Positions 20,253-29,254 of a DNA stretch of 64,000 nt are shown here, piece after piece. The stretch is from Sandaracinaceae bacterium (lineage in GTDB: Bacteria > Myxococcota_A > Polyangia > Polyangiales > Houyiibacteriaceae), in NCBI GenBank assembly GCA_020633055.1, contig JACKEJ010000008.1, forward strand, positions 682,001 to 746,000, given 5' to 3'. The notes under the pieces were generated by a model, which was not told the DNA's origin, did no database searches, and saw nothing but the letters and a program-made list of their open reading frames with translations. The position numbers and the translations under genes were made by a program. Each line of letters starts with the position of its first letter. Positions within the stretch are counted from its first letter, which is position 1.

Positions 20253-21410
20253 ATGTCCCTGCAGGATGACTCCCGGCGGCGCCTAGCCGACCTCGAAACC
20301 CGTGGTCTCTTGCGTCGACCACGCGTCGTCGATGGCCCCCAGCAGGCCACTCTCCAGATCGCCCAGCGCCCCCTGCTGTGCTTCTCGAGCAACAACTACC
20401 TCGGCTTCGCCAACCACCCGCAGCTGATCGCAGCCGGCGTGCGAGCGATGCAGGAGACCGGCGTGGGTGCAGGCGCCAGCCGCCTCATCTCGGGCAACAT
20501 GGCAGCCCACGAAGCCGCGGAGACCGCCCTCGCCGACTACGTCGCCCTACCCGCAGCGCGCCTGTTCTCGACGGGCTACGCGGCCAACGTGGGGAGCCTC
20601 CAGGCGCTCGCCGAAGCAGGCGACGTGATCTACTCGGACGCCTTGAACCACGCGAGCCTGATCGATGGCTGCCGCTTGAGCCGCGCCCGTGTCGAACGTT
20701 ACCGCCACACGGACCTCGACCACCTCCGCGACCTGCTGCGGGCGACCCGGCAGAGCGCGCGCCGTGCCTTCATCGTCACCGACGCCCTGTTCAGCATGGA
20801 CGGAGACCTCGCCCCCCTCGCCGCCCTGCGTGTCCTGGCGGACGAGTTCGAAGCGCACCTGTACGTGGACGAGGCACACTCCGTGGGTGTCCTAGGCCCC
20901 GCCGGTCGCGGCGCCTGCGCAGCAGCGGGGGTGCGACCCGACGTGTTGATCGGCACGCTCGGCAAGGCGTTCGGCCTGGCGGGTGCGTTCGCCGCGAGCG
21001 ACCGTGACACCGTGGACTGGCTGTACAACCGAGCGCGCAGCTTCGTCTTCTCCACCGGGCCCCAGCCCAGCCTGGCCGCGCAGGTCGTCGCCGCCGTCCC
21101 CCTGCTCCATGGCGCCGACGCCGAGCGCGCCCGCCTGCAGCGCCACAGCCAGCGTCTCCGCGAACACCTCCGCGCGGCCGGTCATGACGTCCCCATGCTG
21201 GCCACCCCCATCGTGCCGCTGCTCCTCGGCACCGAGGCCAGTGCGCTCACGGTGGCCGCAGCACTGCTCGAGCGCGGCATCTTCGTCCCCGCCATCCGCC
21301 CTCCCACGGTCCCGCCCGGAACCGCGCGCCTGCGCATCGTGCCGACCGCGGCCCACACGGACGACCAGCTGGACGCCCTCATGACGGCCCTCTCGGAGTG
21401 CACCGCGTGA
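20253..21410 (+). CDS. bioF: 8-amino-7-oxononanoate synthase
   Basis: The 385-residue protein belongs to the alpha-oxoamine synthase family. It has CFSSNNYLGFANHP, GVGAGASRLISGNMAAHEAAE, a TDALFSMDGDLAPL segment, the VDEAHSVGVLG Asp/His site and the PLP-lysine GTLGKAFGLAGA at Lys 238. It condenses pimeloyl-ACP or -CoA with L-alanine in biotin synthesis. Related KBL and sphingoid enzymes share the fold, but the overlapping bioD gene makes BioF the best call. The start at 20253 (MSLQDDS) was taken over an in-frame upstream start at 20217. bioA and bioB are not in the window. Confidence 0.92.
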   Translation: MSLQDDSRRRLADLETRGLLRRPRVVDGPQQATLQIAQRPLLCFSSNNYLGFANHPQLIAAGVRAMQETGVGAGASRLISGNMAAHEAAETALADYVALPAARLFSTGYAANVGSLQALAEAGDVIYSDALNHASLIDGCRLSRARVERYRHTDLDHLRDLLRATRQSARRAFIVTDALFSMDGDLAPLAALRVLADEFEAHLYVDEAHSVGVLGPAGRGACAAAGVRPDVLIGTLGKAFGLAGAFAASDRDTVDWLYNRARSFVFSTGPQPSLAAQVVAAVPLLHGADAERARLQRHSQRLREHLRAAGHDVPMLATPIVPLLLGTEASALTVAAALLERGIFVPAIRPPTVPPGTARLRIVPTAAHTDDQLDALMTALSECTA

Positions 21411-22081
21411 AGGGCTTCTTCGTCACCGGGACGGGCACCAACGAAGGCAAGACCTTCGTCACCCGCGGCCTCGCCCGCCACCTGCGGCGACGCGGAGTGG
21501 ACGTCGCCGCACTGAAGCCGCTGGAGACCGGGGTCGACCCCACGCCTGTCGACGCCCAGGCGCTCGCACACGCCTGCGGTCGCCCCGAGCTCGCCGACCT
21601 GCCCGGCTTCTACCGCGCCTGCGCACCCCTCTCGCCGTTCAGCGCAACCATGCGCGGAGAGCCCCCCGTGCCCCCCACCAGCAGCCTGATCACCAGCCTC
21701 GACCAGGTCGTCTGCGACATCATGCTGGTGGAAGGAGCGGGCGGCGTCCTCGTGCCCCTCGACGCAAAGCGCACCATCGCCGACCTCATCGCGGCGCTCC
21801 GCATCCCATCCCTGCTCGTGGCTCGCAACGGCCTCGGCGTCATCAGCCACGTCTGCTGCGCCCACGAAGCCCTCGCCCACCGCCAGCTGTCCATCGCCGC
21901 CGTCGTCCTGACCGAGCACGGCCCGGCCGACACCTCCCAAGACGACAACCTCCAGGCCCTCCGCGCCCTGCTCCCCACCCCCGTCGTCCGCTTCCCCAGC
22001 GCCCCCAACGACGACGACGCGCTGGCCATCGCGGCCACGGAGCTAGCCAGCCTGCTCGTTCGGAACATGTATCTCCAATGA
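21407..22081 (+). CDS. bioD: Dethiobiotin synthetase
   Basis: The protein starts at a GTG that overlaps the bioF stop (GTGA, 21407-21410) and runs 224 residues. The P-loop FFVTGTGTNEGKTFVTRGLA, the substrate lysine in LKPLETGVDP and the VEGAGGVLVPLD motif are those of BioD. The enzyme carboxylates 7,8-diaminopelargonate with ATP to dethiobiotin. A longer reading from 21398 is possible, but the GTGA start places the P-loop at the normal distance. The stop is followed within 30 bp by a 15-bp tandem array. Confidence 0.93.
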   Translation: MKGFFVTGTGTNEGKTFVTRGLARHLRRRGVDVAALKPLETGVDPTPVDAQALAHACGRPELADLPGFYRACAPLSPFSATMRGEPPVPPTSSLITSLDQVVCDIMLVEGAGGVLVPLDAKRTIADLIAALRIPSLLVARNGLGVISHVCCAHEALAHRQLSIAAVVLTEHGPADTSQDDNLQALRALLPTPVVRFPSAPNDDDALAIAATELASLLVRNMYLQ

Positions 22082-22108
22082 TACTGCAGGATGACCGGGT
22101 CACCCAGG

Positions 22109-22198
22109 CGAGTCTGCGAGCCGCGAGCCTGCGAGCCGCGAGCCTGCGAGCCGCGAGCCTGCGAGCCGCAAGCGTGCGAGCCTGCGAGCCGCGAGCCC
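22109..22198 (+). repeat. 15-bp tandem repeat array downstream of bioD
   Basis: A unit close to GAGCCTGCGAGCCGC is repeated about four times in succession, followed by an imperfect stretch (GAGCGTGCGAGCCTGCGAGC-like) and one more unit. Read in frame it would give repeats of SLRAA, but there is no start, domain or stop context that supports a gene. The array lies between bioD and a palindromic element. Confidence 0.8.
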
Positions 22199-22276
22199 GC
22201 GAACTTCAGGATCAACTCCCGCCCCCCCCACGCCCCCACCGCACCCCCTCCACCCCGGACACAGTCGAGCCCAGTA

Positions 22277-22403
22277 GCCCACGCGGGGTCAGCTCCCGAG
22301 GGGGTTGGGGGGACCGAGAAAGCAAACGCAGTGCAGCTTTCTCCGGGGGCCCCGCAGGGAGCGCCTGCGCGACCGGCCCCTCGGGAGCTGACCCCGCGTG
22401 GGC
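22277..22403. repeat. Palindromic structured repeat element, locus 1
   Basis: A 27-bp arm at 22277-22303 is perfectly complementary to 22377-22403. The 73-bp interior contains further hairpins: GAGAAAGC (22316-22323) pairs with GCTTTCTC (22336-22343) over a 12-nt loop, and GCAGG (22354-22358) pairs with CCTGC (22364-22368). A related element lies at 29255-29486; the interiors differ at about one base while the outer arms differ at five positions, all still paired. About 20 bp before the left arm (CACAGTCG, then AGTAG) is also shared. It lies between bioD and tRNA-Ala. No coding function is apparent; it could be a mobile REPIN/MITE-like element or a structured RNA. Confidence 0.85.
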
Positions 22404-22484
22404 GATGATTTCGCTCATCGGGCCTTGCACCTCCCCCAAGCGTATGTAAAGTCTCGCCTCTCGCTCACGGGCGAGGTCATCCCT

Positions 22485-22560
22485 GGGGCTATAGCTCAGC
22501 TGGGAGAGCGCTTGAATCGCACTCAAGAGGTCATCGGTTCGATCCCGATTAGCTCCACCA
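22485..22560 (+). tRNA. tRNA-Ala (anticodon CGC), CCA encoded
   Basis: The 76 nt fold as a complete cloverleaf. The acceptor stem GGGGCTA pairs with TAGCTCC and includes the G3-U70 pair that identifies alanine tRNA. The D-arm is GCTC...GAGC, and the anticodon stem CTTGA/TCAAG encloses the 7-nt loop ATCGCAC with anticodon CGC at its centre. The T-arm is ATCGG TTCGATC CCGAT, and a discriminator A is followed by an encoded CCA end. It reads GCG codons, which are frequent in this GC-rich DNA. Confidence 0.97.
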
Positions 22561-22575
22561 CCCAAGGTCCGACAC

Positions 22576-22608
22576 GAAACGCCAGCGCTCCGCTGGCGTT
22601 TCTTTTTT
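22576..22608 (+). terminator. Rho-independent terminator after tRNA-Ala
   Basis: An 11-bp stem, GAAACGCCAGC paired with GCTGGCGTTTC, closes a 5-nt loop and is followed by a run of six T (22603-22608). It begins 15 bp after the CCA end, so it should end the tRNA transcript. Confidence 0.92.
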
Positions 22609-22643
22609 GTCGGCTCCCACCCCACGGGGCGTAGCCTCGGGTG

Positions 22644-24020
22644 ATGAACAGCGCGCCCCTCCCACAGAAGCCGTTCGTCCTGGCCGGCGTGCTCCTCGCC
22701 GTCGCCAAGGTGGCCCTCGACTACGCCGTATCCGCCGCGTTCGGTCAGACCTGGAGCCCCCTCTACTACGTCAGCCCGGTCGACGCGCCCTTGTTCCACC
22801 CTGGAGACAACCTCCGGTACTACGCGGCCCTCTGGGCCTCGGCCATCCCCTTTCTCGCGGTGGGCATGTGGCTCTCGGCGCGCCGCCTGCGGGACGCAGG
22901 CGCGCCGGCTTGGATGGTGCTGCTCTTCGTCGTCCCCTTCGCGAACCTGCTCTTCTTCCTGGCGCTCTCCGTCCTGCCCACCGCCAGCCAAACGACCGCT
23001 GACGCGGTCGCGGGCACGGACGCCACCCCTGCGCCACCCCCATCCCCCGACGGGCCGCCGCGAATGAGCGCCGGCGCAGCGCTGGCGCTCAGCACGCTGG
23101 CGGGGGCCACGATCACCCTCGGCTCGCTCGGCGCATCGGTCGGCCTGTTGGGCAACTACGGTGCGCCCCTCTTCATCGGCGCACCGCTCTTCTCCGGCTT
23201 CGCGACCACCATGCTCTTCGACCAGCTGCACGGCGTTCGTGCACACCGCGGCCGCGCGTACTCACTCGGGGCGTCCATCGCGGCGCTGATGGTCAGCTTC
23301 GTCGTGCTGCTCGCCTTTGCGCTCGAAGGGCTCATCTGCCTCATGATGGTCTGGCCGCTGGCCGCCACGACCACCCTGGTGGGCCACCAGATCGCATTCG
23401 CGTTGCGTAGCCAGATCCGCGACGCCAACGGTCGCTGGGCAGCGCCCTCCCTGTTGCTGCCGATGCTGCTCGTCGCCGAGGGCATCGCGCCGCCACCATC
23501 CGAGACCTACATGGTGGAGACCGTCGTCGAAGTCGCCGCACCGCCAGAGGTTGTCTGGGAGCACGTCGTCGCATTCCCGGAGCTCCCGCCGATCGAAGAC
23601 TGGATCTTTCGTGTCGGCGTGGCGGCACCCACTGGCGCGCGGATCGAAGGCAGCGGCGTCGGCGCGATCCGCCGCTGCGAGTTCACGACGGGCGAGTTCA
23701 TCGAACCCATCGAGGTGTGGGATCCCCCGCGTGAGCTGGCCTTCGGCGTCGAGGACATGCCGGACCCGATGCGCGAGATGTCCCCCTACGACATCCGCCC
23801 GAGACACCTCGATGGCTACTTCCGCACCACGGCGGGGCGCTTCCTCCTGGAGCGCACCCACGATGGACACACACGTCTGCGGGGACGCACCTACTACCAG
23901 CTCGACATGATGCCCACGGCATACTGGAAGCTGTGGGCGGACGACATCGTCCACCGCATCCACCTCCGCGTGCTGCGCCACGTCGCGCGCCTGTCCGAGG
24001 ACGCCGCCGCACAGCGCTGA
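22644..24020 (+). CDS. Membrane protein with DUF805-like N-terminus and SRPBCC (polyketide cyclase-like) domain
   Basis: The 458-residue product has two parts. Residues 1 to about 280 contain some eight hydrophobic helices; the first part resembles DUF805 proteins (ARRLRDAGAPAWMVLLFVVP). From about 290 onward is a soluble SRPBCC/START-like domain beginning VETVVEVAAPPEVVWEHVVAF and ending in a long amphipathic helix, as in polyketide cyclase/dehydrase and Bet v1-like proteins that bind lipids or aromatic ligands. The start at 22644 (second of adjacent GTG/ATG codons) is chosen. The function is unknown; a lipid-sensing or lipid-handling role is inference. It stands alone between the tRNA terminator and the convergent serC. 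Confidence 0.75.
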   Translation: MNSAPLPQKPFVLAGVLLAVAKVALDYAVSAAFGQTWSPLYYVSPVDAPLFHPGDNLRYYAALWASAIPFLAVGMWLSARRLRDAGAPAWMVLLFVVPFANLLFFLALSVLPTASQTTADAVAGTDATPAPPPSPDGPPRMSAGAALALSTLAGATITLGSLGASVGLLGNYGAPLFIGAPLFSGFATTMLFDQLHGVRAHRGRAYSLGASIAALMVSFVVLLAFALEGLICLMMVWPLAATTTLVGHQIAFALRSQIRDANGRWAAPSLLLPMLLVAEGIAPPPSETYMVETVVEVAAPPEVVWEHVVAFPELPPIEDWIFRVGVAAPTGARIEGSGVGAIRRCEFTTGEFIEPIEVWDPPRELAFGVEDMPDPMREMSPYDIRPRHLDGYFRTTAGRFLLERTHDGHTRLRGRTYYQLDMMPTAYWKLWADDIVHRIHLRVLRHVARLSEDAAAQR

Positions 24021-24157
24021 CCAACCGCGCCACCACCAGCGCGCGCTCGTCGACTCCAAGGCCCCTTCCACGAGCCTCGCCGCACGGGCCACGGGACGGA
24101 ATGCGAGAGGCCCGCCGACATACGCCGCGGGCCCCTGCTCACACGCACTCGGACAGC

Positions 24158-25240
24158 TCAGCTGTTCTGCTTCGTCCAGCCCGTGAGGAACTCGCAGAAC
24201 TTGGCGACGTTCTCGGGCTCCATCGCGTTGTACATGCTGATGCGCAGACCGCCGACGGAGCGATGCCCCTTGATGCCGGCGAACCCGGCCGCGCCCGCGT
24301 CCGCCACGAGCTTCTTCTCGAGCGTCTCGGTCGGCAGGTTGAACACGGGGTTCATGACCGAGCGCGAGTCCTTCTCGATGGTGAGCTTGTAGAAGTCGTT
24401 CGCGTCGAGGATGTCGTACAGCATCTTGGCCTTGGCCAGGTTGCGCGTCTCCATCGCCGCTGCCCCGCCCTGCGCCTTCACCCAGCGGAGCACGTTGCGG
24501 ACCATGTAGACCGGGAACGTCGGCACCGTGTTCGCCATGGAGTCCTTGTCGACCATGGTGCTGTAGCGGAAGATCTTGGGGATGGACTTGGGCGACTTGG
24601 CCGCCAGATCCTTGCGGACGATGACCACCGTCACGCCAGCGGGACCCAGGTTCTTCTGTGCACCCGCATAGATGAGGCCGAACTTGCTGACGTCCGTGGG
24701 GCGCCAGAGGATGTCGCTCGACATATCGGCGACGAGCGGCACGCTGCCCGTGTCCGGGTACGTGTGGTACTGGCTGCCCATCACGGTGTTGTTCGACGTG
24801 ATGTGCACGTAGGCCGCGTTGGGGTCGAGGTCGAGGTCGGCCTGCTTCGGCACGCGGACGTACTTGTCGCCCTCCTTGCCCGTGCCCGCCAGACGCCCCG
24901 TGGCCACCACGTTGGCCTCCGCCATCGCGCCCGCCGACCAGGTGCCGGTGTCGACGTAGTCCGCCGAGCCGCCGCCCGCCAGGTTCATCGGGATGAGCGC
25001 GAACTGCGTGCTGGCGCCGCCGCCCATGAAGATGACCTCGTGCGTGTCCGGGATGGCGAGCAGCTCACGCAGCAGCACCTTGCACTCCTCGTGCACGCGC
25101 ATGTACGCGCCGCCGCGGTGCGAGTGCTCGAGGATGGACATGCCCGTGCCCTCGAAGTCGAGGAGCTCGTCGCGGGTGTGCTCGAGGGCGGAGAGGGGGA
25201 GGGTCGCGGGACCTGCGTTGAAATTGACGACTCGGCTCAT
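24158..25240 (-). CDS. serC: Phosphoserine aminotransferase
   Basis: The 360-residue protein starts MSRVVNFNAGPATLPLSALE, the family N-terminus. It contains SILEHSHRGGAY, FMGGGASTQFALIPMNL, VADMSSDILWRP and the PLP-lysine segment YAGAQKNLGPAGVTVVIV (Lys 196), and ends with the GGLRISMYNAM substrate loop. It converts 3-phosphohydroxypyruvate to phosphoserine using glutamate. The ATG at 25240 is preferred over an upstream in-frame start at 25273. The upstream 187 bp are less GC-rich than average and probably hold the promoter. serA is not adjacent. Confidence 0.96.
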   Translation of the reverse strand: MSRVVNFNAGPATLPLSALEHTRDELLDFEGTGMSILEHSHRGGAYMRVHEECKVLLRELLAIPDTHEVIFMGGGASTQFALIPMNLAGGGSADYVDTGTWSAGAMAEANVVATGRLAGTGKEGDKYVRVPKQADLDLDPNAAYVHITSNNTVMGSQYHTYPDTGSVPLVADMSSDILWRPTDVSKFGLIYAGAQKNLGPAGVTVVIVRKDLAAKSPKSIPKIFRYSTMVDKDSMANTVPTFPVYMVRNVLRWVKAQGGAAAMETRNLAKAKMLYDILDANDFYKLTIEKDSRSVMNPVFNLPTETLEKKLVADAGAAGFAGIKGHRSVGGLRISMYNAMEPENVAKFCEFLTGWTKQNS

Positions 25241-25427
25241 AGGGGCCGGAAGGTACCGCGCGCGGCTGCGCATGCAAGACGCCGCAACGATGAATCAGCT
25301 ACGCAACCCTTTCATAGGGGAGTCAAAATGCGACACCCGGTACGGGGCGCCACCCCCCGCGACGCCGATCATCACCAAGCATTTCGGACGTGTCGGTCTT
25401 GGCACGCCTCTCGCACGAGGTCCGTTC

Positions 25428-26015
25428 ATGGCTCGAGCCATCGACACGCCTCCGACGGGCCTCCACTTCGTCGTCCCCACCCACCCTGCGGACACCGCCC
25501 GCGTGGAAGTGTGCGCCTTCCTGGACATCCCGGACGGCCACGCCTCACGGCCGGGCACAGGCACCGTGGCCTCCCTCAAGGTGGGCGCCGACGGCATCGG
25601 TCTCCGCGCGGCGACCCGCAGCTGGTACGTCCCCTACCATGAGCTCGAGGCCCACGAAGCCCGAGCGGACGGGGTCTTGCTGCGGATGAAGAGCGGCCGC
25701 TGCCTCGAGCTGCGCACACCCGCTCCGCACGTGCTGCAGCGCCACCTCGAGAAGCGCATCACGTCGTACGCGCGCCACGCGATCCTCGCCCAACAGCTAC
25801 CGAGCGCCATGACCGCCACATCGCCAAGCAGCCAGCTGTTGAGCGCCTTCGAGAACCCCGCGACCGCACCCGAGGAGCGGGTCGCCATCGCCACGTGGCT
25901 CGGGACACGCCCTTTGGAGCGCGGCGACGCGCTGTACCTGCACCGCATCGTGCACGACATCGCCGACGGTGACTTGGCCGGGACGGTCAGCGAGGCCCTC
26001 GATCTCGGCGCTTAG
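25428..26015 (+). CDS. Hypothetical protein
   Basis: This 195-residue frame starts MARAIDTPPTGLHFVVPTHP. The first 105 residues look like a beta-rich domain (VASLKVGADGIGLRAATRSW, VPYHELEAHEA), reminiscent of PH-like small domains. The rest is helical and ends YLHRIVHDIADGDLAGTVSEALDL. No recognised family or catalytic motif is seen. GC-rich third positions across the frame support coding. The open frame extends upstream, but the ATG at 25428 is the first good start after the divergent serC promoter region. Confidence 0.6.
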   Translation: MARAIDTPPTGLHFVVPTHPADTARVEVCAFLDIPDGHASRPGTGTVASLKVGADGIGLRAATRSWYVPYHELEAHEARADGVLLRMKSGRCLELRTPAPHVLQRHLEKRITSYARHAILAQQLPSAMTATSPSSQLLSAFENPATAPEERVAIATWLGTRPLERGDALYLHRIVHDIADGDLAGTVSEALDLGA

Positions 26016-26071
26016 CCCAGCCCGCGCGCCGCTCGGGGGTCTACCTCATGGCGTGGGACGCATCGCCCAGG

Positions 26072-27196
26072 TCAGGGAGTGATCGCGCGCGTGACGGTGC
26101 CGCTGTCGCGCTCGCCGAAGATCATGCTGGGCAGGACACCCGGGGCCAGCAGCGACGGGGTGACCTCGCTGGACGGGAACATCTGCACGAACGCGGGCGC
26201 CTCGGGCACGCGGTCCACCACGCTCCGCTCCAGCACCATGGAGTTGTACTGCACGGCCGCGAGCTCCGGCGTGTTGCTGTTGAGCACGACCTCGACGTCG
26301 TAGCGCCGGCTGTAGGCACGCAGACCCGGGATGCGGCTCTCGTAGGGCGACCAGCTGTCGGCGCTGGTGCCGTTCTCGGAGCATCCGAACACGCCGCGCT
26401 CACCGTGGCAGAACAGGGTCTGGTTGCCGGTGGTGTGCCCAGGCGTCCGGAGCAACACGCAGCCGTCGCCGAGCGCCACGTCCGCATCGAACAGCACCAC
26501 ACGGTCGGTCGGCACGCCGCGCTTGCCCTCGGCGATGAACCAGCTGCGCTGCATCGGGTGCAGCTCGTCCCAGTCGTCCCACTCCCGCCGCGGGGCCAGC
26601 AAGTACGCGTTGGGGAAGCGCGCGCGCAGCAGCTCGCCCGTCACGCTGGGGATCTCACAGCCGAGGATCGGCCGCAGGTCCTGCGTGTGGAAATGGTCGA
26701 ACGCGACCAGGTCGATGTCCGTCGGCGACAGCCCGTGGCGCGCGAGCTGCACCTCGAGCGCGTCCCCGCGCGTCGTGATCGCCTGCGCCAGCCCGTCCCC
26801 CGTGCGCGCGAGCAGCTGCGCGAAGTAGGGGGTGGCCTTGGACGCTTCGTAGTCGGTCGGGTTGAACAGGATGTTCTTGCGCACCGTGCGCCCTGCCTCC
26901 TGCACGTCGACCTGCACGAGCAGGCAGCGATGCGACATGACCACGTAGGGCAGAGGCAGCGGCACCGCGTGCTGAAACGCGTAGCCGGTCGGGTAGAGGA
27001 GGGTCGTGAGCGGCAACGTGCGCACGGCGCCCACGCGCGGACCTGTACGCAGCGCGTCTCCGAGCGCCTCTCCCGCGTAGCGCAGCGCACGCAGCTGGGC
27101 GCCGGGTGACGTCAGCGCCCGCGCCTCTTCGAGGTCGTGCAGCACGCGCACCCAAGGGACGCGCGCGTCGACCGCGTCGCCGAGCGTCAATGCCAC
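26072..27196 (-). CDS. MBL-fold hydrolase-like protein
   Basis: The 374-residue protein has metallo-beta-lactamase fold features in its second half: FDHFHTQDLR in the place of HxHxDH and LLRTPGHTTGNQTLFC, the strand-turn with a metal-binding histidine. The last histidine of the first motif is replaced (Q-D follows HFH), so the metal site is not fully canonical. The N-terminal 150 residues, including PTGYAFQHAVPLPLPYVVMSH, are not recognised. It starts 3 bp after the aldehyde dehydrogenase stop, so the two form an operon; the dehydrogenase lies upstream. A hydrolytic role linked to an aldehyde product is inference. Confidence 0.72.
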   Translation of the reverse strand: MALTLGDAVDARVPWVRVLHDLEEARALTSPGAQLRALRYAGEALGDALRTGPRVGAVRTLPLTTLLYPTGYAFQHAVPLPLPYVVMSHRCLLVQVDVQEAGRTVRKNILFNPTDYEASKATPYFAQLLARTGDGLAQAITTRGDALEVQLARHGLSPTDIDLVAFDHFHTQDLRPILGCEIPSVTGELLRARFPNAYLLAPRREWDDWDELHPMQRSWFIAEGKRGVPTDRVVLFDADVALGDGCVLLRTPGHTTGNQTLFCHGERGVFGCSENGTSADSWSPYESRIPGLRAYSRRYDVEVVLNSNTPELAAVQYNSMVLERSVVDRVPEAPAFVQMFPSSEVTPSLLAPGVLPSMIFGERDSGTVTRAITP

Positions 27197-27199
27197 GCG

Positions 27200-28954
27200 T
27201 CAGCCCCGCAGCGCCTGGCTGAGCAGGGGCACGAGCGTGCGCACGGAGGGCTTGCCGTTGAAGCGGGTGAGCGCCGGACCCAGCTTGTGGTTGGTCTTGT
27301 GGTCGTTGAACCACGCCGGCCGCGGCATGACCATGAACGGACCGCGCACCACGCTCTTCTGCGGCTTGTCGAACAGGTAGCTGTTGTGCACCACGCCCGA
27401 GCCCGAGCGGATGTCCTCGGGCGGGTGGCCTGGGTAGGCGCCCCACGTCGTGGACACGAACGCGTACGAGAGCGCGGCCCAGTGGTTGACCGCGACCGAG
27501 CCGAAGCGCAGGTCCGCGATGGCCTTCTCGACCGCGTTGGCCACGGCCGGGTCCTCGAGCGACTTGGGGTGCACGATGAGGGAGCAGCTGAGCGTGCCCC
27601 ACAGGCGGTCGTTGGCGAAGTCCACCGCGCGCTCGATGTACTCGACCACGGAACCCGCCTCGAGCGTCGTCTCGCTGGTGACGCCGCACCACGCCTCGGT
27701 GTTGAAGCAGATGTCGTCCGCGTCGGCGCTGGGCACGCCCGTGATGAACGTCCAGGGCACCTTGCCCGCGCCGTCTGGTCCGAACTGCCGGGCCTGGGGA
27801 TGCGCCGCGAGGAAGCGGTCGTGGCGCTCCTCCGCGCCGGGGTAGTAGGGCACGCGCGGCTCGGCCTTCGAGAGCGCCTTGCTGATGGCGTCGTTCAGCG
27901 CCTCGCGCTGTGACCAGCTGGCGTGCTGGATGATCACGCGCGTAGCGTTGCAGTTGAAGCCCGCGTTGTTGGTCAGCGACGAGGCCAGGTTCACGCCCTG
28001 GAACGCGATCTCCTTCTGGCTCCAAGGGCCCGGCACGACGATGATCGGGCTCACGTTGCCCAGCTCGCTCGATACACGGCGCGTGTTGCGCGGCTGCTTG
28101 TCGCGCTTGCGGCGCTCACCGTCGGCGCCCACGCCCCACACGATGGCGTCGTAGGTCTTGTCCGAGCCCGTGATGTGGATCTCTTCGACACCCTCGTGGT
28201 TGCAGAGGTAGTCGCCCTCGGCCGCGCCGCCGTAGACGAGCCGGAAGAAGCCGCGGTCCGCCAGGGGCTGGAAGATGTCCGCGAAGACCGGACCGAGGTT
28301 CTCGTTGACCGGGTTCATCTTGAGGATGACCACCTGCCCCTCGACGAAGAGCTTGTACAGTGCGTCCATCGGCCCGATGGACGACACGTTGCCGGCCCCG
28401 AGCACCAGGGCGACCTTCCCGGTCGTGGGGCGCGTCCGGTAGAACTCGGCCATGTGGTCGGGCAGGTTCGCGAGGGTGACCTCGGGCTCCATCCACACCT
28501 CGGCGCTGAAGCCGGTGAACGTGAGCTTGTCCCAGTTGTCCGTGGGGAAGACGGTGGCCACGACGCGCCCATCGACGCGCGCGAACGGCTCGGCCGGCAG
28601 CTGCGGCGCGCCGTAGCGCTCGATCTCGAGCAGCGAGCGCTTGAGCAGGCGGATGTTGCGCGCCATCACGGCGGGACCGGCCAGCCACTCCTCGCCTGCG
28701 GTGGGCGAGCTGAACGCGATGCCCTTGGCCTTGCAGCCCGCGGCTGCCCAACGCTCCGCGTCGGCGAGGGTGCGGTCGAGCAGGACGTCGAGCAGGGAGA
28801 CACGCTCGCCGATGCTGAGCTTGGCCCAGGTGTCCTTCTGCGCCTTGATCGCCGCGACCGCCGCGTCCATCGCTTCCCGCGAGGTGGGCGGGATGCTGTG
28901 CTTCGCTTCGGGGATGGCGACGGATCCGACAGGGAGTGCAGCGCTCGTGCTCAT
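27200..28954 (-). CDS. Aldehyde dehydrogenase family protein
   Basis: The 584-residue protein has the ALDH signatures: a VVATVFPTDNWDKLTF stretch, the NAD-binding region VALVLGAGNVSSIGPMDAL, HITGSDKTYDAIVWG, the general-base glutamate in SSELGNVSP (Glu 297) and the nucleophile in NNAGFNCNATRV (Cys 335). It is about 90 residues longer than ordinary ALDHs, with extra sequence at the C-terminus (GPFMVMPRPAWFNDHKTNHK). The fold is clear but the substrate is not. The MBL-fold gene follows after 3 bp. Its upstream side is a repeat-rich intergenic region. Confidence 0.9.
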   Translation of the reverse strand: MSTSAALPVGSVAIPEAKHSIPPTSREAMDAAVAAIKAQKDTWAKLSIGERVSLLDVLLDRTLADAERWAAAGCKAKGIAFSSPTAGEEWLAGPAVMARNIRLLKRSLLEIERYGAPQLPAEPFARVDGRVVATVFPTDNWDKLTFTGFSAEVWMEPEVTLANLPDHMAEFYRTRPTTGKVALVLGAGNVSSIGPMDALYKLFVEGQVVILKMNPVNENLGPVFADIFQPLADRGFFRLVYGGAAEGDYLCNHEGVEEIHITGSDKTYDAIVWGVGADGERRKRDKQPRNTRRVSSELGNVSPIIVVPGPWSQKEIAFQGVNLASSLTNNAGFNCNATRVIIQHASWSQREALNDAISKALSKAEPRVPYYPGAEERHDRFLAAHPQARQFGPDGAGKVPWTFITGVPSADADDICFNTEAWCGVTSETTLEAGSVVEYIERAVDFANDRLWGTLSCSLIVHPKSLEDPAVANAVEKAIADLRFGSVAVNHWAALSYAFVSTTWGAYPGHPPEDIRSGSGVVHNSYLFDKPQKSVVRGPFMVMPRPAWFNDHKTNHKLGPALTRFNGKPSVRTLVPLLSQALRG

Positions 28955-29081
28955 GGGCTTCCTATTGAACGAGGTTCGAGGACGAGCACGTTATAAGATC
29001 TCGCGGGGGGACGCCACGCCTCGTTCCTCCTTGTCGCTGGTTGGTGACGTGGTTGCAGGAGGGGGGCGCGGCCGTGGGCCA

Positions 29082-29130
29082 GGGCCCGGTCGCGCAGGCG
29101 CTCCCTGCGGTGCCTCCCCGCTTTCGGCGC
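29082..29130 (-). repeat. Decayed inverted fragment of the palindromic element
   Basis: The stretch GGTCGCGCAGGCGCTCCCTG at about 29088-29107 is the reverse complement of a block inside the palindromic elements (for example 22353-22372). Weaker similarity continues to CTTTCGG near 29125. The rest of 28955-29254 shows no gene that I can support. Confidence 0.6.
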
Positions 29131-29254
29131 GCACGTATTCGGAACGAGCGCGTGGGGTCTGGCTCGTTCAGCAGAGCCCGACGACCCCAAGCCGAGCACC
29201 TCGGAAACCAAGTCGAGCGCATCTGAGCCCCCCCGCGCACAGTCGGACCTAGTA

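Noticed and set aside
22277..22403. Possible insertion sequence or transposase remnant at the palindromic element.
   Set aside because: There is no transposase frame, no target duplication that I can identify and no IS-type terminal repeat; the element is only about 127 bp.
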